Below are positions 48,101 through 57,560 of a DNA stretch of 64,000 nt, piece by piece. The notes beneath the pieces are model-generated. The model did not search any database. It saw only the letters and a list, made by a program, of their open reading frames with translations, and was not told where the DNA came from. Numbering within the stretch: position 1 is the stretch's first letter; every line of letters starts with the position of its first letter. The position numbers and the translations under genes were made by a program. The stretch comes from Periweissella beninensis (GTDB lineage: Bacteria > Bacillota > Bacilli > Lactobacillales > Lactobacillaceae), in contig NZ_JAFBDN010000002.1 of the NCBI RefSeq assembly GCF_016908275.1, forward strand, positions 62,001-126,000. Direction: 5' to 3'.

Positions 48101-48814
48101 ATGACTAATAATATTAAGATGGCAGATGGAACAACTATCACATATGATTTTTATCCAAAACGTGGAGCAAAAATAATTTTGTTACTTCATGGCAATGGTG
48201 GATCACGCCATTATTTTGAGCAACAGTTACAAATATATCGTACAAATTTACAAGTGTTAGTACCAGATAGTCGGGGGCATGGGGGCTCAACAAATACGCA
48301 ATCTAAGCTGACATTTATGCAAATTGTCAATGACATTCATACACTACTATTAACCTTAAAAATCGAAAAAGTAATTATCGTCGGTTTTAGTGATGGTGCA
48401 AATTTAGCGATGCTTTTTACGAAGCATTTTCCGAATATGGTTGAAAAATTAGTATTGAATGCAGGCAATATTAATTTACAAGGTGTACGACTTAGTGGCT
48501 TGCTTGTTGATTATGTAGCTTACTTTATGTTAAAAATCTTTAGCTTACTATTTACTAGTTTAAGAAGAGTTGCACAACAAAAGCAATTATTGGTACAATC
48601 ACCAAAGATGTCTTGGGAGGATTTAGCACAAATTTCAGTACCAACCCTAGTTGTAGCTGGTTCATTGGATATTATCAAAAAACAACATACTAAACAAATT
48701 GCTGCGAATATTCCAGATAGTAATTTAAGAATTGTTCCGGGTGTTGGACATACATTTGGCGCTAAATTTCCAATCAGATTTGCAATTATGGTTATGGATT
48801 TTATACAGGAGTAG
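48101..48814 (+). CDS. alpha/beta hydrolase
   Basis: A 237-residue alpha/beta-hydrolase. The oxyanion motif LLHGNGGSRHYF, VPDSRGHGGS, the nucleophile elbow GFSDG with Ser97, an Asp in AGSLDIIK and the catalytic His in GVGHTFG complete the triad. A hydrophobic cap stretch (LLVDYVAYFMLKIFSLLF) is unusual and suggests a lipid or membrane-near substrate. ATG 48101 has GAGGAAGG upstream; a GTG three codons earlier is less likely. The mprF gene begins 11 bases after its stop, so the two form an operon that could act on phospholipids, but that is inference. Confidence 0.85.
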   Translation: MTNNIKMADGTTITYDFYPKRGAKIILLLHGNGGSRHYFEQQLQIYRTNLQVLVPDSRGHGGSTNTQSKLTFMQIVNDIHTLLLTLKIEKVIIVGFSDGANLAMLFTKHFPNMVEKLVLNAGNINLQGVRLSGLLVDYVAYFMLKIFSLLFTSLRRVAQQKQLLVQSPKMSWEDLAQISVPTLVVAGSLDIIKKQHTKQIAANIPDSNLRIVPGVGHTFGAKFPIRFAIMVMDFIQE

Positions 48815-48825
48815 ATAGGGATTTT

Positions 48826-51390
48826 ATGCAAAAGATGAAGGTGTTATTACAAAGATATGCTAAAGTATTTGAGGGAATATTTTTAATTGCAGTTTCAATT
48901 GCCATTTTAGTTGAAGTTATTTCAATTAGTAAGACAATATCACCAGCCATCTTAGTAGATAAGTTTGGTGATGTTTCGTTTATCAAGTTAGTGGCTGTAG
49001 TAATGATTGGGCTAATTGGCGTTTCGCCCATGCTTGGTTATGATATGTTATTAAATAAAACACTTAACAATAAGTTAAACTTGAGATATTTATTTGAAAC
49101 AAGTTGGGTTATTAATACAATTAATAATTTGGCCGGCTTTGGTGGTTTTGTAAGTGTCGGATTACGAACAGAGTTTTATGGTAAAAAAAATAATAATAAA
49201 TTATTCGCAAAAACTTTAACACGTCTATTCATGTTTATTATGTCAGGCTTATCAATTTATAGTGCTATCGCACTATTATTAGTTATTTGCGGTTATGCTA
49301 ATCATTATGTTCAACAATACTGGATTTGGTTGGTAGGCGGTAGTTTATACATTCCAGTAGTATGGTTGACATCTAGCCTTAAAAAAAATGTTATTACAAA
49401 GAGTTTTAAGTTAAAAATAACAGGAATTTCAGTTCTTGAATGGACTGGTGTGGTGTTAACTTTTTTTACTGCCGGTTGGGCCTTAGGAATTCCAATTAAT
49501 ATTGTTCAAATGTTACCAATTTTAATTGCTGCGACCATCATTGGAATTGCATCATTAATTCCCGGATCAATTGGTAGTTTTGATGTGATTATGATTTTAG
49601 GATTGAGTGACTTAGGCTTGCCACGAGAAACAGCAATTGCGTGGTTATTACTGTATCGCATTGCGTATTATATTATTCCTTTTATTATTGGCCTAGTATT
49701 ACTAATTCATAATTTTGGAGCTACTTTTAGCGAACGTTATAATGATGTACCAAAGCAGATGATAATGACTATTGGCCATGGTATTGTTACGGTATTACTA
49801 TACTTCTCAGGCGTTATGATGATTGTATATGCAACCATACCGAATGCCTTTGAACGATGGCATTGGTTGAGTGCAGTAAATCCATGGTCGGCTAATTTAA
49901 TTTACGAATTTCCAAATATTTTGTTGGGTTTTATGTTATTGATGGTAGCTCGTGGGATAGCATCAAAGGTTAAACGTGCTTTGATACCAACTGTGATTGT
50001 TCTATTAGTAACTATGGTTTATATGTTTGTACGAGAAGCAGCATATGTATCTGTTACCTTTACTATGGTCCTTTTAATTTTAGTATTATTAGTTCGTAAG
50101 CGATTATTTCGGCAACAATTTATATATTCTTGGGAAGCTCGTACTGTTGATAGTTTTATTTGGGCATTGCTAGTTGTTTTGTATATTTTTTTGGGCGTGT
50201 ACAGTTTACCAGGGATAAAACATCATCATTCGCATATTCGCCATCATATTGAATTTATTTTATTTCCAAATGCCAAAATTTGGTTAAGCGGTTTGTTAGC
50301 CATTTTAATTGTGACAAGTTTTGTCTTCATATTAGAACGTTATTTGGAAGGTCATCGAATTATAGTGGGTGTTGATTATTTAAGTGGAAAAACCAGATTA
50401 GCTAATCTTCTTAACCAGTTTAAGGGAAATGCAACTAGTCAATTAGCCTATCTAGGAGATAAGAGATTGTTTTTTTATCAAAATAATAATGGTGAAGACA
50501 CAGTTGTAATTCAATTTAGACGATTAAATAGTAAATTATTAGTAATGGGTGATCCATTTGGTAACGCCCCTGATTTTCCAGCAGCAATGCAAGCATTTAT
50601 CCACGATTCTGATCATTTAGGCTATACGCCAGTATTTTATGAAGTATCGCAAGAAATTGCAATGCTAGCACATGAATATGGTTACAATTTTATTAAAATG
50701 GGCGAGGAAGCCCACGTTGATTTACCATCGTTTAGCTTGCAAGGCGGCAAACGACGGACACAAAGAACGATTGTTAATCGCTTCAAACGTGATAACTATC
50801 ACTTTGAAATTATTAAACCACCATATTCGGAAGAATTCTTGGATCAATTGAATAAAATTTCTGATCAATGGTTACAAGGACGGCGAGAAAAGGGTTTCTC
50901 ACTAGGTTTTTTCAAGCGCGATTATTTACAAAAAGCACCAATTGCAGTTATAGTTGATGAAAATAATAAGATATGTGCTTTTGCTTCTATCATGTCAAGT
51001 GATGACCATTGTGAAATATCAGTCGACTTAATGCGTTTTGGTTATGATGCACCAGGTAGTACGATGGATTACATGTTTATTAACTTATTTGAAAAAATGC
51101 AAGTTCAAGGGTATAAAACATTTAACTTAGGAATGGCTCCATTAGCTAATGTTGGGCAATATTACCAAAGTTTTTCAGAGGAACGAATTGCTAATTTAGT
51201 TTACCAGTTTGGTTCTAATTTTTACTCATTTCAAGGATTGCGCAATTTTAAAAGTAAATATGCGGATAGTTGGGAACCGCGCTATACTTCATATTCAAAA
51301 TATAATTCAATTTTATATGTTATGATAGCTTTATTGATTGTTGATAATCAACCAATTGATGAAATTGAGATTCCAGTGAAATTTGAATAA
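48826..51390 (+). CDS. mprF: phosphatidylglycerol lysyltransferase/flippase MprF
   Basis: An 854-residue bifunctional protein that transfers an amino acid (commonly lysine) from tRNA to phosphatidylglycerol and flips the product outward, lowering the negative surface charge and sensitivity to cationic peptides. The first part (about 1-520) has around fourteen membrane helices with GFGGFVSVGLRTEFYGK and the SLIPGSIGSFD motif of the flippase. The C-terminal DUF2156 synthase domain (about 535-850) contains LLVMGDPFGN, RTIVNRFKRDNY and the final FNLGMAPLANVG. It is full length and follows the hydrolase gene closely. A terminator follows. Confidence 0.94.
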   Translation: MQKMKVLLQRYAKVFEGIFLIAVSIAILVEVISISKTISPAILVDKFGDVSFIKLVAVVMIGLIGVSPMLGYDMLLNKTLNNKLNLRYLFETSWVINTINNLAGFGGFVSVGLRTEFYGKKNNNKLFAKTLTRLFMFIMSGLSIYSAIALLLVICGYANHYVQQYWIWLVGGSLYIPVVWLTSSLKKNVITKSFKLKITGISVLEWTGVVLTFFTAGWALGIPINIVQMLPILIAATIIGIASLIPGSIGSFDVIMILGLSDLGLPRETAIAWLLLYRIAYYIIPFIIGLVLLIHNFGATFSERYNDVPKQMIMTIGHGIVTVLLYFSGVMMIVYATIPNAFERWHWLSAVNPWSANLIYEFPNILLGFMLLMVARGIASKVKRALIPTVIVLLVTMVYMFVREAAYVSVTFTMVLLILVLLVRKRLFRQQFIYSWEARTVDSFIWALLVVLYIFLGVYSLPGIKHHHSHIRHHIEFILFPNAKIWLSGLLAILIVTSFVFILERYLEGHRIIVGVDYLSGKTRLANLLNQFKGNATSQLAYLGDKRLFFYQNNNGEDTVVIQFRRLNSKLLVMGDPFGNAPDFPAAMQAFIHDSDHLGYTPVFYEVSQEIAMLAHEYGYNFIKMGEEAHVDLPSFSLQGGKRRTQRTIVNRFKRDNYHFEIIKPPYSEEFLDQLNKISDQWLQGRREKGFSLGFFKRDYLQKAPIAVIVDENNKICAFASIMSSDDHCEISVDLMRFGYDAPGSTMDYMFINLFEKMQVQGYKTFNLGMAPLANVGQYYQSFSEERIANLVYQFGSNFYSFQGLRNFKSKYADSWEPRYTSYSKYNSILYVMIALLIVDNQPIDEIEIPVKFE

Positions 51391-51399
51391 ATATTTGCT

Positions 51400-51427
51400 A
51401 AGGGGTTGTAGTATACCCCTTTTTTTG
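51400..51427 (+). terminator. terminator of hydrolase-mprF
   Basis: AAGGGGT and ACCCCTT with a short loop and a run of seven T. Confidence 0.88.
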
Positions 51428-51554
51428 TATCTTCATCTGATAATAAATTAGCCGATTTACTGCGATTTTAAATATGTTTGATTAATTAATTGGCAATTAG
51501 AGTGCTAGTTTATTATGCTATACTTAGTTGTACATATTATGGCGGAGGACACTT

Positions 51555-52217
51555 ATGACAAAGGTATATTTTGTAAGACATGGCAAAACTGAGTGGAACT
51601 TGGAAGGACGATACCAAGGTGCTAATGGGGATTCAAATTTATTGCCAGAAAGCTACAGTCAAATTAGTCAATTAGGCCAATATTTAAAAACAAGTAAAAT
51701 AAAATTTAACCATGTTTATGCTAGCCCGATTAAACGAGCTCGGCAAACAGCTTTAGGACTATGGCCATATTTAAATGGAAATCCTAATTTATCACTTAGA
51801 AGTGGTTTAAAAGAATTTGCATTGGGGAGTTGGGAAGGCCAATCTTTTGAATGGGTTAAGGATAAATATCCGATATTATATGAAGGATTTCGGTATAATC
51901 CACAATTATGGGATGGTTCAAAAATTGGTGCTGAATCTTTTGAAAGTGTTATGCAACGCTTTGGTGATACGGTTAAACTAGCAGTCAATAATCATGATAA
52001 TGATGCTAATCTATTATTTATTTCACATGGAGCAGCAATTACAGCAGGTATTGGTTCACTTTTAGGAACCCCATTAGCAGATATTCGTGCACGAGGGGGC
52101 ATTAGTAATACATCATTGACTGTTTTAGAAACCACTGATAATCAAATTTTTACAGAAATAGTTAGAAATCAAACAAATTATTTAACTGCTGAACAAACGG
52201 CTAATGATACAATTTAA
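51555..52217 (+). CDS. histidine phosphatase family protein (phosphoglycerate mutase-like)
   Basis: A 220-residue member of the histidine phosphatase superfamily. VYFVRHGKTEWN gives the phosphorylated His9; YASPIKRARQTA is the second Arg motif, LKEFALGSWEG holds the Glu acid, and LLFISHGAAI the second catalytic His. It lacks the insertions of true dPGM enzymes, so a phosphatase on a small metabolite is likely; substrate unknown. I chose ATG 51555, with GGAGG at 51544-51548; the longer ORF begins upstream of the binding site. The TPR gene follows 18 bases later. Confidence 0.9.
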   Translation: MTKVYFVRHGKTEWNLEGRYQGANGDSNLLPESYSQISQLGQYLKTSKIKFNHVYASPIKRARQTALGLWPYLNGNPNLSLRSGLKEFALGSWEGQSFEWVKDKYPILYEGFRYNPQLWDGSKIGAESFESVMQRFGDTVKLAVNNHDNDANLLFISHGAAITAGIGSLLGTPLADIRARGGISNTSLTVLETTDNQIFTEIVRNQTNYLTAEQTANDTI

Positions 52218-52235
52218 ATTAGTTAGGAATTAAAT

Positions 52236-52898
52236 ATGAAAAAGCAAAGAGAAATTTTAGAAAAAAAAATCAAACAAGAGATACATATATTAATTGGAGC
52301 GATTGATAAAAATCCACGTGATTGGCGTAACTATAATGATTTAGCTATTTTATTGACTAAGATGGGAAATTATCCGGAAGCGGAAGAATTACTTATGAAA
52401 TCTTTTGGTCAAGTTGAGAAAAATGATAACAATGGCCATGAAAATTTACAATATACTTTAGGTACTGTCTACTATTCAGCAGGTGAATATCAAAAGGCAT
52501 GGGGGATTTTTAATCAGTTAACAGATGCAGATTTGAAAGGTGAAGCTTTAATTATGCTAGCCCAAACAATGCAACAAATGGGAGATTTTCAACATGGGTT
52601 GGTATATGCAATAACTGCTCTAGAGATAAACCCAAATGATGTTGCGTTGAATAATTTGATAGCTGATATGTTACTTGCACTTGGTGATTTTAAGCAAGCC
52701 CAAACTTATTATCAAAAAGTGCTAAATTTAGACGCTAAAAACAGCATTGCCCTTTTTGGGAGTGGATTGGTCGCGTTAGTTTTAGGCCAAGATTCACAAG
52801 ACTATTTTAAAACGCTTAAGCAATCTGATATAGAGTATTTTACTAAAAATAAACAACGGGTAGATGATCTAATCAAGATGATTAATCAAAAGAGTTAG
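52236..52898 (+). CDS. tetratricopeptide repeat protein (YrrB-like)
   Basis: A 220-residue soluble protein made of helical TPR repeats (for example DWRNYNDLAILLTKMGNYPEA, LQYTLGTVYYSAGEYQKAW and NNLIADMLLALGDFKQAQTY). No enzyme motif. A TPR gene directly before recD2 is a conserved Firmicutes arrangement (Bacillus yrrB-yrrC), and the 14-base gap shows co-transcription. The protein may help assemble a partner, but no function is established. Confidence 0.88.
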   Translation: MKKQREILEKKIKQEIHILIGAIDKNPRDWRNYNDLAILLTKMGNYPEAEELLMKSFGQVEKNDNNGHENLQYTLGTVYYSAGEYQKAWGIFNQLTDADLKGEALIMLAQTMQQMGDFQHGLVYAITALEINPNDVALNNLIADMLLALGDFKQAQTYYQKVLNLDAKNSIALFGSGLVALVLGQDSQDYFKTLKQSDIEYFTKNKQRVDDLIKMINQKS

Positions 52899-52912
52899 GA
52901 GGAGACATTCAG

Positions 52913-55435
52913 GTGCAAGAGCAACAATCCATGACGACAGAATTTTATTTTGTTGGTAAAATGCATTCAATTTTTTTTGAAGCTCAGGATAGCTTTTATA
53001 AAGTAGGAGCCTTTTCAGTTGAAGAAAATAATTTTGAATGGCACGAACCAGAAATTGTCGTAACTGGAAGTTTTGGTGATCTTCAAGAAGGAATGACTTA
53101 TCGAATTATTGGCCATTTAGTAAAACATGCACGTTATGGACAACAATTTCAAGTTACTAGTTATCAAAATCAAGGTACTAGTACTGAAAATGGCCTAATT
53201 AATTATTTATCGAGCCCACTTTTTCAAGGTATTGGCAAAAAAACTGCTCAAAAAATTGTTGAATTATTAGGGGTAGAGGCAATTTCTTTAATTTTAGCTG
53301 ATCCGAGTGTCTTAACGCCACTTAAATTAAAAAAAGATAAATTAACCAGTTTTGTTGAGCAATTGCAAAAAAATAATGGAATTGAACAAATAATTATTGG
53401 CTTAGCACAATTTGGCTTTACCGCTAATATGGCTACAACTATTTATGAAACTTATCGGGATGATGCATTGAAAATAATTAAAGACAATCCTTATCAGTTA
53501 GTTGAAGATATTGAGGGGATTAGTTTTCAAAAAGCTGATCAAATTGCACAACTTGTGGGAATTCCACTAGATGCGGATATTAGAATTGGTGCTAGTATAA
53601 TTAGTGTTTTAACTAGTCAAAGTTTTAGTAGTGGGGATACTTATCAAGATGTTAATTTGGTCTTAAAAGAAAGTCAAAAATTACTTAGAAATAACAAAAT
53701 CGTCATTGATCAAGAGAATATTCAAATGGTTTTACTTGAATTTGCTCAATCTAAAAAAATTATTGCCGAGGGCACACATGTTTATTTAGCTGATTTGTAT
53801 CATGCAGAGTGGAATATTGCTGAGCATTTAAAACGGTTAACTAAGGCTGGTGTTTCTAAAAAATTTAGTACTAGTGAAATTACAGAAGCGCTAACTAGTG
53901 TTGAAAAAATGTTAAATGTTAAGTATGACCTTAGTCAAAGGAAAGCAATTATAGCAGCAATTAATGAACCATTATTTATTTTAACAGGAGGACCGGGTAC
54001 TGGGAAAACAACGATTATTAATGGCTTTGTAGGTACGTTTGCTCTATTAAATGAAGTGGATTTGGATACAAACGCTTACAAAAAAGAGCCAGAGTTGCCA
54101 ATATTACTAGCAGCACCAACTGGTCGAGCAGCTAAACGGTTGAGTGAGTCAACTAAATTACCAGCTAAAACAGTTCATCGTCTTTTAGGGATGACTGGCC
54201 GTGAAAAAAATAAAGTACCAGAAGTAGAAGATTTAAAGGGAAGGTTGCTGATTATTGATGAAATGTCGATGATTGATACACAGTTATTTGATATTTTAGT
54301 GGCTGCGGTACCTTTAAAAATGCAAATTTTATTAGTGGGTGATAAAGACCAACTACCTTCAGTAGGACCAGGACAAGTGTTTGCTGATTTATTACAAAGC
54401 AAAGCTTTTATGCAAATGGAATTAACACACATTCATCGGCAAGCACAAGAAAGTTCGATTATTCCCTTGGCACATGCCGTTAAACAGGGTAAAATTCCAG
54501 AAGATTTAGTTAATAATAAAACGGATAGATCATTTTTATTTGCGCGGACCAATCAAGTTAGTCAAATAGTCAAACAGGTTATCCAAAAGGCTTACGAAAA
54601 AGGGTTCAAAGATACTGATATTCAAATATTAGCCCCAATGTATCGAGGAGTAGCAGGAATTGATCATTTAAATAGACTTGTACAAGATGTAGTGAATCCA
54701 TTAAATGTACATAAAGGACGCCAAGTGGAATTTAATAATCAAGTTTTTCGTGTTGGTGATAAAGTTTTACAATTGGTTAATAGCCCAGAAAGTAATATAT
54801 TTAATGGTGATATTGGCAAAATTGTAGCAATCAATTTAGCAAAAGATGTTGGGAATGATACCAAGACAGATGAATTAATAATTTCGTTTGAGTCTGGTGA
54901 AGTTACTTATCCACGTTCCGATTGGCAACGGCTCACCTTGGCATATGCAATATCTATTCATAAGGCTCAAGGTAGCGAATTTGAAGTAGTTATTTTACCA
55001 CTGGTAAATGCATATTCAGTGATGCTCCAACGTAATTTATTATATACAGGACTAACACGTGCCAGTAAAAAATTAGTAATTATTGGGGAACCAACTGCGT
55101 TTGCTAAGGCTGTCAATCAGTTAGGGGCTAATCGGCAAACAACCTTAGCCCAAAGAATAACTGCAGTTTATCAAAAAACAACACTAAATGAGGAAGCAAA
55201 ACTAGGACTAGTAGCTAATAGTAACACTAAAACGGATACCGTAACTAAAAGTTTAGATGAAACAGTTAATGCATATACTGTAAAACCAAATCAAGGTATT
55301 GAAGAACGCATTGATAATGATAATAAACTAGCTTGGACAACTAATTATCGATTAACTATTAAAAACGTAGATGATCAAGATATTGATCCTTTAATTGGTT
55401 TAAATGACTTAAGTCCGTTTGATTTTATGAAGTAA
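52913..55435 (+). CDS. recD2: ATP-dependent RecD-like DNA helicase RecD2
   Basis: An 840-residue 5'-3' superfamily 1B helicase. The N-terminal OB and helix-hairpin-helix region includes FQGIGKKTAQKIVELLG; Walker A is GGPGTGKTT starting at residue 359, Walker B LLIIDEMSMID, motif III LLVGDKDQLPSVGPGQ, and the C-terminal YAISIHKAQGSEF and LLYTGLTRASKKL. It lacks RecB/RecC partners and in Bacillus limits RecA at stalled forks. The start is GTG 52913 behind AGGAGGAG; an ATG 18 bases inside is an alternative. RexAB, the end-processing complex, is also in this window. Confidence 0.96.
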   Translation: MQEQQSMTTEFYFVGKMHSIFFEAQDSFYKVGAFSVEENNFEWHEPEIVVTGSFGDLQEGMTYRIIGHLVKHARYGQQFQVTSYQNQGTSTENGLINYLSSPLFQGIGKKTAQKIVELLGVEAISLILADPSVLTPLKLKKDKLTSFVEQLQKNNGIEQIIIGLAQFGFTANMATTIYETYRDDALKIIKDNPYQLVEDIEGISFQKADQIAQLVGIPLDADIRIGASIISVLTSQSFSSGDTYQDVNLVLKESQKLLRNNKIVIDQENIQMVLLEFAQSKKIIAEGTHVYLADLYHAEWNIAEHLKRLTKAGVSKKFSTSEITEALTSVEKMLNVKYDLSQRKAIIAAINEPLFILTGGPGTGKTTIINGFVGTFALLNEVDLDTNAYKKEPELPILLAAPTGRAAKRLSESTKLPAKTVHRLLGMTGREKNKVPEVEDLKGRLLIIDEMSMIDTQLFDILVAAVPLKMQILLVGDKDQLPSVGPGQVFADLLQSKAFMQMELTHIHRQAQESSIIPLAHAVKQGKIPEDLVNNKTDRSFLFARTNQVSQIVKQVIQKAYEKGFKDTDIQILAPMYRGVAGIDHLNRLVQDVVNPLNVHKGRQVEFNNQVFRVGDKVLQLVNSPESNIFNGDIGKIVAINLAKDVGNDTKTDELIISFESGEVTYPRSDWQRLTLAYAISIHKAQGSEFEVVILPLVNAYSVMLQRNLLYTGLTRASKKLVIIGEPTAFAKAVNQLGANRQTTLAQRITAVYQKTTLNEEAKLGLVANSNTKTDTVTKSLDETVNAYTVKPNQGIEERIDNDNKLAWTTNYRLTIKNVDDQDIDPLIGLNDLSPFDFMK

Positions 55436-55512
55436 AGCTGATTTGTTTGTTGCAAGAATTGAGATTTCTTGCGACAATTAAAAGGACATAAAAAGCTAGA
55501 TGAGGTAAAAAA

Positions 55513-56490
55513 ATGGCAGAAAATAAAAATATTAAGTTGTTCGCACTTAATTCAAATTTACCATTGGCACAAAAAATTGCTGACGAATTAAGCTTGACAA
55601 TTAGTGAAGCTGAAGTAAAGCATTTTGCTGATGGTGAAATTCAAATTTCAATTGGAGAGTCAGTTCGTGGTGCTGAAATTTATGTAATTCAAGCAGTTGC
55701 TGATCCAGTAAATACTTCCTTAATGGAATTAATGATTATGGTTGATGCGCTTAGACGAGCTAGTGCGGCCAAAATTAATGTAGTAATGCCTTATTATGGT
55801 TATGCACGACAAGATCGCAAGGCACGCTCACGTGAGCCGATTACTGCTAAGTTAATTGCTTCGATGCTTGAAATGAATGGGGTAGATCGCGTTATTACAA
55901 TTGACTTACATGCTGATCAAGTACAAGGATTTTTTGATATTCCTATTGATCACTTATTAGGAGCCCCCTTATTAGCTAATTATTTTTTTACACGCCATCT
56001 TGTTGGAGAAGATGTTGTGGTTGTTTCGCCGTCCCATTCAGGCGTAAGTCGGGCAAGAAAATTTGCTGAATTACTAAAGGCCCCTATTGCTATCATTGAT
56101 AATCGGGATAATGAGAAGGATACAGCAGGTCCTTCAGAAATTATTGGTGAAGTTGCTAATAAAAGAGCAATTATTGTTGATGATATTATTGATACTGGTT
56201 TGTCAATGTCTGCATCAGCCCAGGCGCTCCATTTTGCTGGCGCTACTGAAATTTATGGTGTGGCTACACATGCGGTCTTGTCTGGCGATGCAGTGACGAT
56301 TTTAAAAGAAGCACCAATTAAGGAGTACGTAACGACTGATTCAATTAATTTAGCTGTAGCAAAACAATTTCCACGCCTAACACAACTTTCAATTGGACCG
56401 CTTTTAGCTGCTGCAATTGAACGGATTCATAAAAATGAAGCAATTGAAGATTTATTAAAATCGCCGGATAATATGGATGTACAACTATAA
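55513..56490 (+). CDS. prs: ribose-phosphate pyrophosphokinase
   Basis: Makes PRPP from ribose 5-phosphate and ATP, feeding the purine genes and hpt in this window. The 325-residue protein has the flexible-loop motif YYGYARQDRKARSREPI, the divalent site DLHADQVQGFFDIP, the allosteric region SPSHSGVSRARKFAELL and the PRPP loop AIIVDDIIDTGLS. A GATGAGGT site precedes the ATG. A hairpin at 55446-55478 (TTGTTGCAAGAA/TTTCTTGCGACAA) lies between recD2 and prs without a clear T-run. Confidence 0.97.
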   Translation: MAENKNIKLFALNSNLPLAQKIADELSLTISEAEVKHFADGEIQISIGESVRGAEIYVIQAVADPVNTSLMELMIMVDALRRASAAKINVVMPYYGYARQDRKARSREPITAKLIASMLEMNGVDRVITIDLHADQVQGFFDIPIDHLLGAPLLANYFFTRHLVGEDVVVVSPSHSGVSRARKFAELLKAPIAIIDNRDNEKDTAGPSEIIGEVANKRAIIVDDIIDTGLSMSASAQALHFAGATEIYGVATHAVLSGDAVTILKEAPIKEYVTTDSINLAVAKQFPRLTQLSIGPLLAAAIERIHKNEAIEDLLKSPDNMDVQL

Positions 56491-56505
56491 ATGTAATTAA
56501 ATACA

Positions 56506-56661
56506 TTGACTAAGTGTCTATTATTTGATAGTATGTACTTTGTTGTGTTTCACGTAATCGTTACGTGTTACTGCAACCGCACGGATCACGTATTAAGCTC
56601 GATTATAGCGAGCACGTGTTATGGCGAGTCTAAGAAAAAACACAAAGGAGGTGCACAAAAC
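56506..56661 (+). ncRNA. promoter and L21 leader RNA of rplU
   Basis: Promoter: TTGACT (56506-56511), 17 bp, TAGTAT (56529-56534). The leader contains CACGTAA-TCG-TTACGTG (56551-56567) and a two-part hairpin CACGT...GCTCG/CGAGC-ACGTG (56587-56618). Position and pattern fit the L21 leader family, which is thought to bind L21 and control its own operon. Confidence 0.8.
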
Positions 56662-56979
56662 ATGGCTGTGTACGCAATTATTGAAACAGGCGGCAAGCAA
56701 TACAAAGTAGAAAAAGGTGATGCCATCTACATTGAAAAGCTTGCTGCTGAAGCAGGTGAAAAGGTTACTTTCGACAAGGTTGTTCTTTACAAGAACCGTA
56801 CTGCAAAAATTGGTGAACCATTTGTTGCCGGTGTAAAAGTAGAAGCTACTGTTGAAAAACAAGGTAAGCAAAAGAAGGTTGTTACTTTCAAATACAAACC
56901 TAAGAAACACATGCATACTAAGCAAGGTCACCGTCAACCATACACTAAGGTTGTTATTGACGATATCATTGCTGAATAA
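56662..56979 (+). CDS. rplU: 50S ribosomal protein L21
   Basis: A 105-residue L21 that binds 23S r[23 protein letters not shown] and the C-terminal [20 protein letters not shown] are diagnostic. ATG 56662 follows AAAGGAGGTG; a longer reading from 56506 covers the leader RNA and is rejected. rpmA follows 48 bases later. The prp (ysxB) protease gene that lies between them in most Firmicutes is absent. Confidence 0.98.
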   Translation: MAVYAIIETGGKQYKVEKGDAIYIEKLAAEAGEKVTFDKVVLYKNRTAKIGEPFVAGVKVEATVEKQGKQKKVVTFKYKPKKHMHTKQGHRQPYTKVVIDDIIAE

Positions 56980-57027
56980 TATATTCAAAAATATCAATTT
57001 AATTAATAATTTATGGAGGTGCTCAAA

Positions 57028-57339
57028 ATGTTGTTGAACATGGAAAGCCTTACAATGTTCGCCCACCACAAAGGGGGTGGATCATCTGCCAATGGACGTG
57101 ACTCTGCTGGTCGTCGTCTTGGAACTAAAGTTGCTGACGGTCAATCATTGACTGCTGGTTCAATTATTTATCGCCAACGTGGAACTCACATCTATCCTGG
57201 TGTAAATGTACGTCGTGGAAATGATGATACTTTATACGCTGTTGCTGATGGTGTTGTTAAGTTTGAACGTAAGGGTCGTGATAAGCGTCAAGTATCTGTT
57301 TACACTCGTGAACAATACAACGAAATCATTGCTAAATAG
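57028..57339 (+). CDS. rpmA: 50S ribosomal protein L27 with N-terminal extension
   Basis: A 103-residue L27, which reaches the peptidyl transferase centre with its N-terminal tail. The mature part starts [14 protein letters not shown]. It is preceded by a 12-residue extension ending LTMFA, which resembles the Firmicutes extension (LxLQFFA) removed by the protease Prp; the QF of the usual motif is TM here. GGAGGTG precedes ATG 57028. Without cleavage the extension would block the catalytic centre, so a Prp must be encoded elsewhere if the rule holds. Confidence 0.96.
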   Translation: MLLNMESLTMFAHHKGGGSSANGRDSAGRRLGTKVADGQSLTAGSIIYRQRGTHIYPGVNVRRGNDDTLYAVADGVVKFERKGRDKRQVSVYTREQYNEIIAK

Positions 57340-57353
57340 TTAAAAGCTCGTGA

Positions 57354-57389
57354 AAAGTCGTATATCCCTAGGGATATACGACTTTTTTT
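57354..57389 (+). terminator. terminator of rplU-rpmA
   Basis: A near-perfect palindrome, AAGTCGTATATCCC and its complement with a tiny loop, followed by a run of T. Confidence 0.92.
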
Positions 57390-57466
57390 ATTCATAATTT
57401 TTAGATATTTTTAATTTATGGAGATCGGAATAATTTTTTATACTATTTTATTTTTATGAAAGCGCT

Positions 57467-57494
57467 ACCAAAAAAGAGAAATGTACGTTATAAT
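57467..57494 (+). promoter_or_regulatory. perfect cre site overlapping the gntP-type promoter
   Basis: TGAAAGCGCTACCA (57467-57480) matches every fixed position of the cre consensus. A -10 TATAAT lies at 57489-57494, so the cre covers the -35 region and CcpA would repress transcription. Confidence 0.8.
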
Positions 57495-57510
57495 GTTTTT
57501 ACAGTTATTA

Positions 57511-57555
57511 AGGAAAACATTTTCCTATAATATAAAGTATATATTATAGGAAAAT
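57511..57555 (+). repeat. overlapping inverted repeats in the leader of the gntP-type gene
   Basis: AGGAAAA (57511-57517) pairs with TTTTCCT (57520-57526). The same TTTTCCT lies inside a 16-base arm (57519-57534) that is the exact complement of 57540-57555, five bases apart. The two pairings exclude each other, and the second hides the AGG (57548-57550) that serves as ribosome binding site for ATG 57561. The palindromes could also be protein operators. Confidence 0.7.
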
Positions 57556-57560
57556 TGCTT

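Noticed and set aside
55446-55478. Hairpin between recD2 and prs as a terminator
   Set aside because: The stem is clear but no T-run follows, so I mention it only in the prs entry.
56506-56661. N-terminal extension of rplU
   Set aside because: It overlaps the promoter and the L21 leader RNA and is not part of L21.
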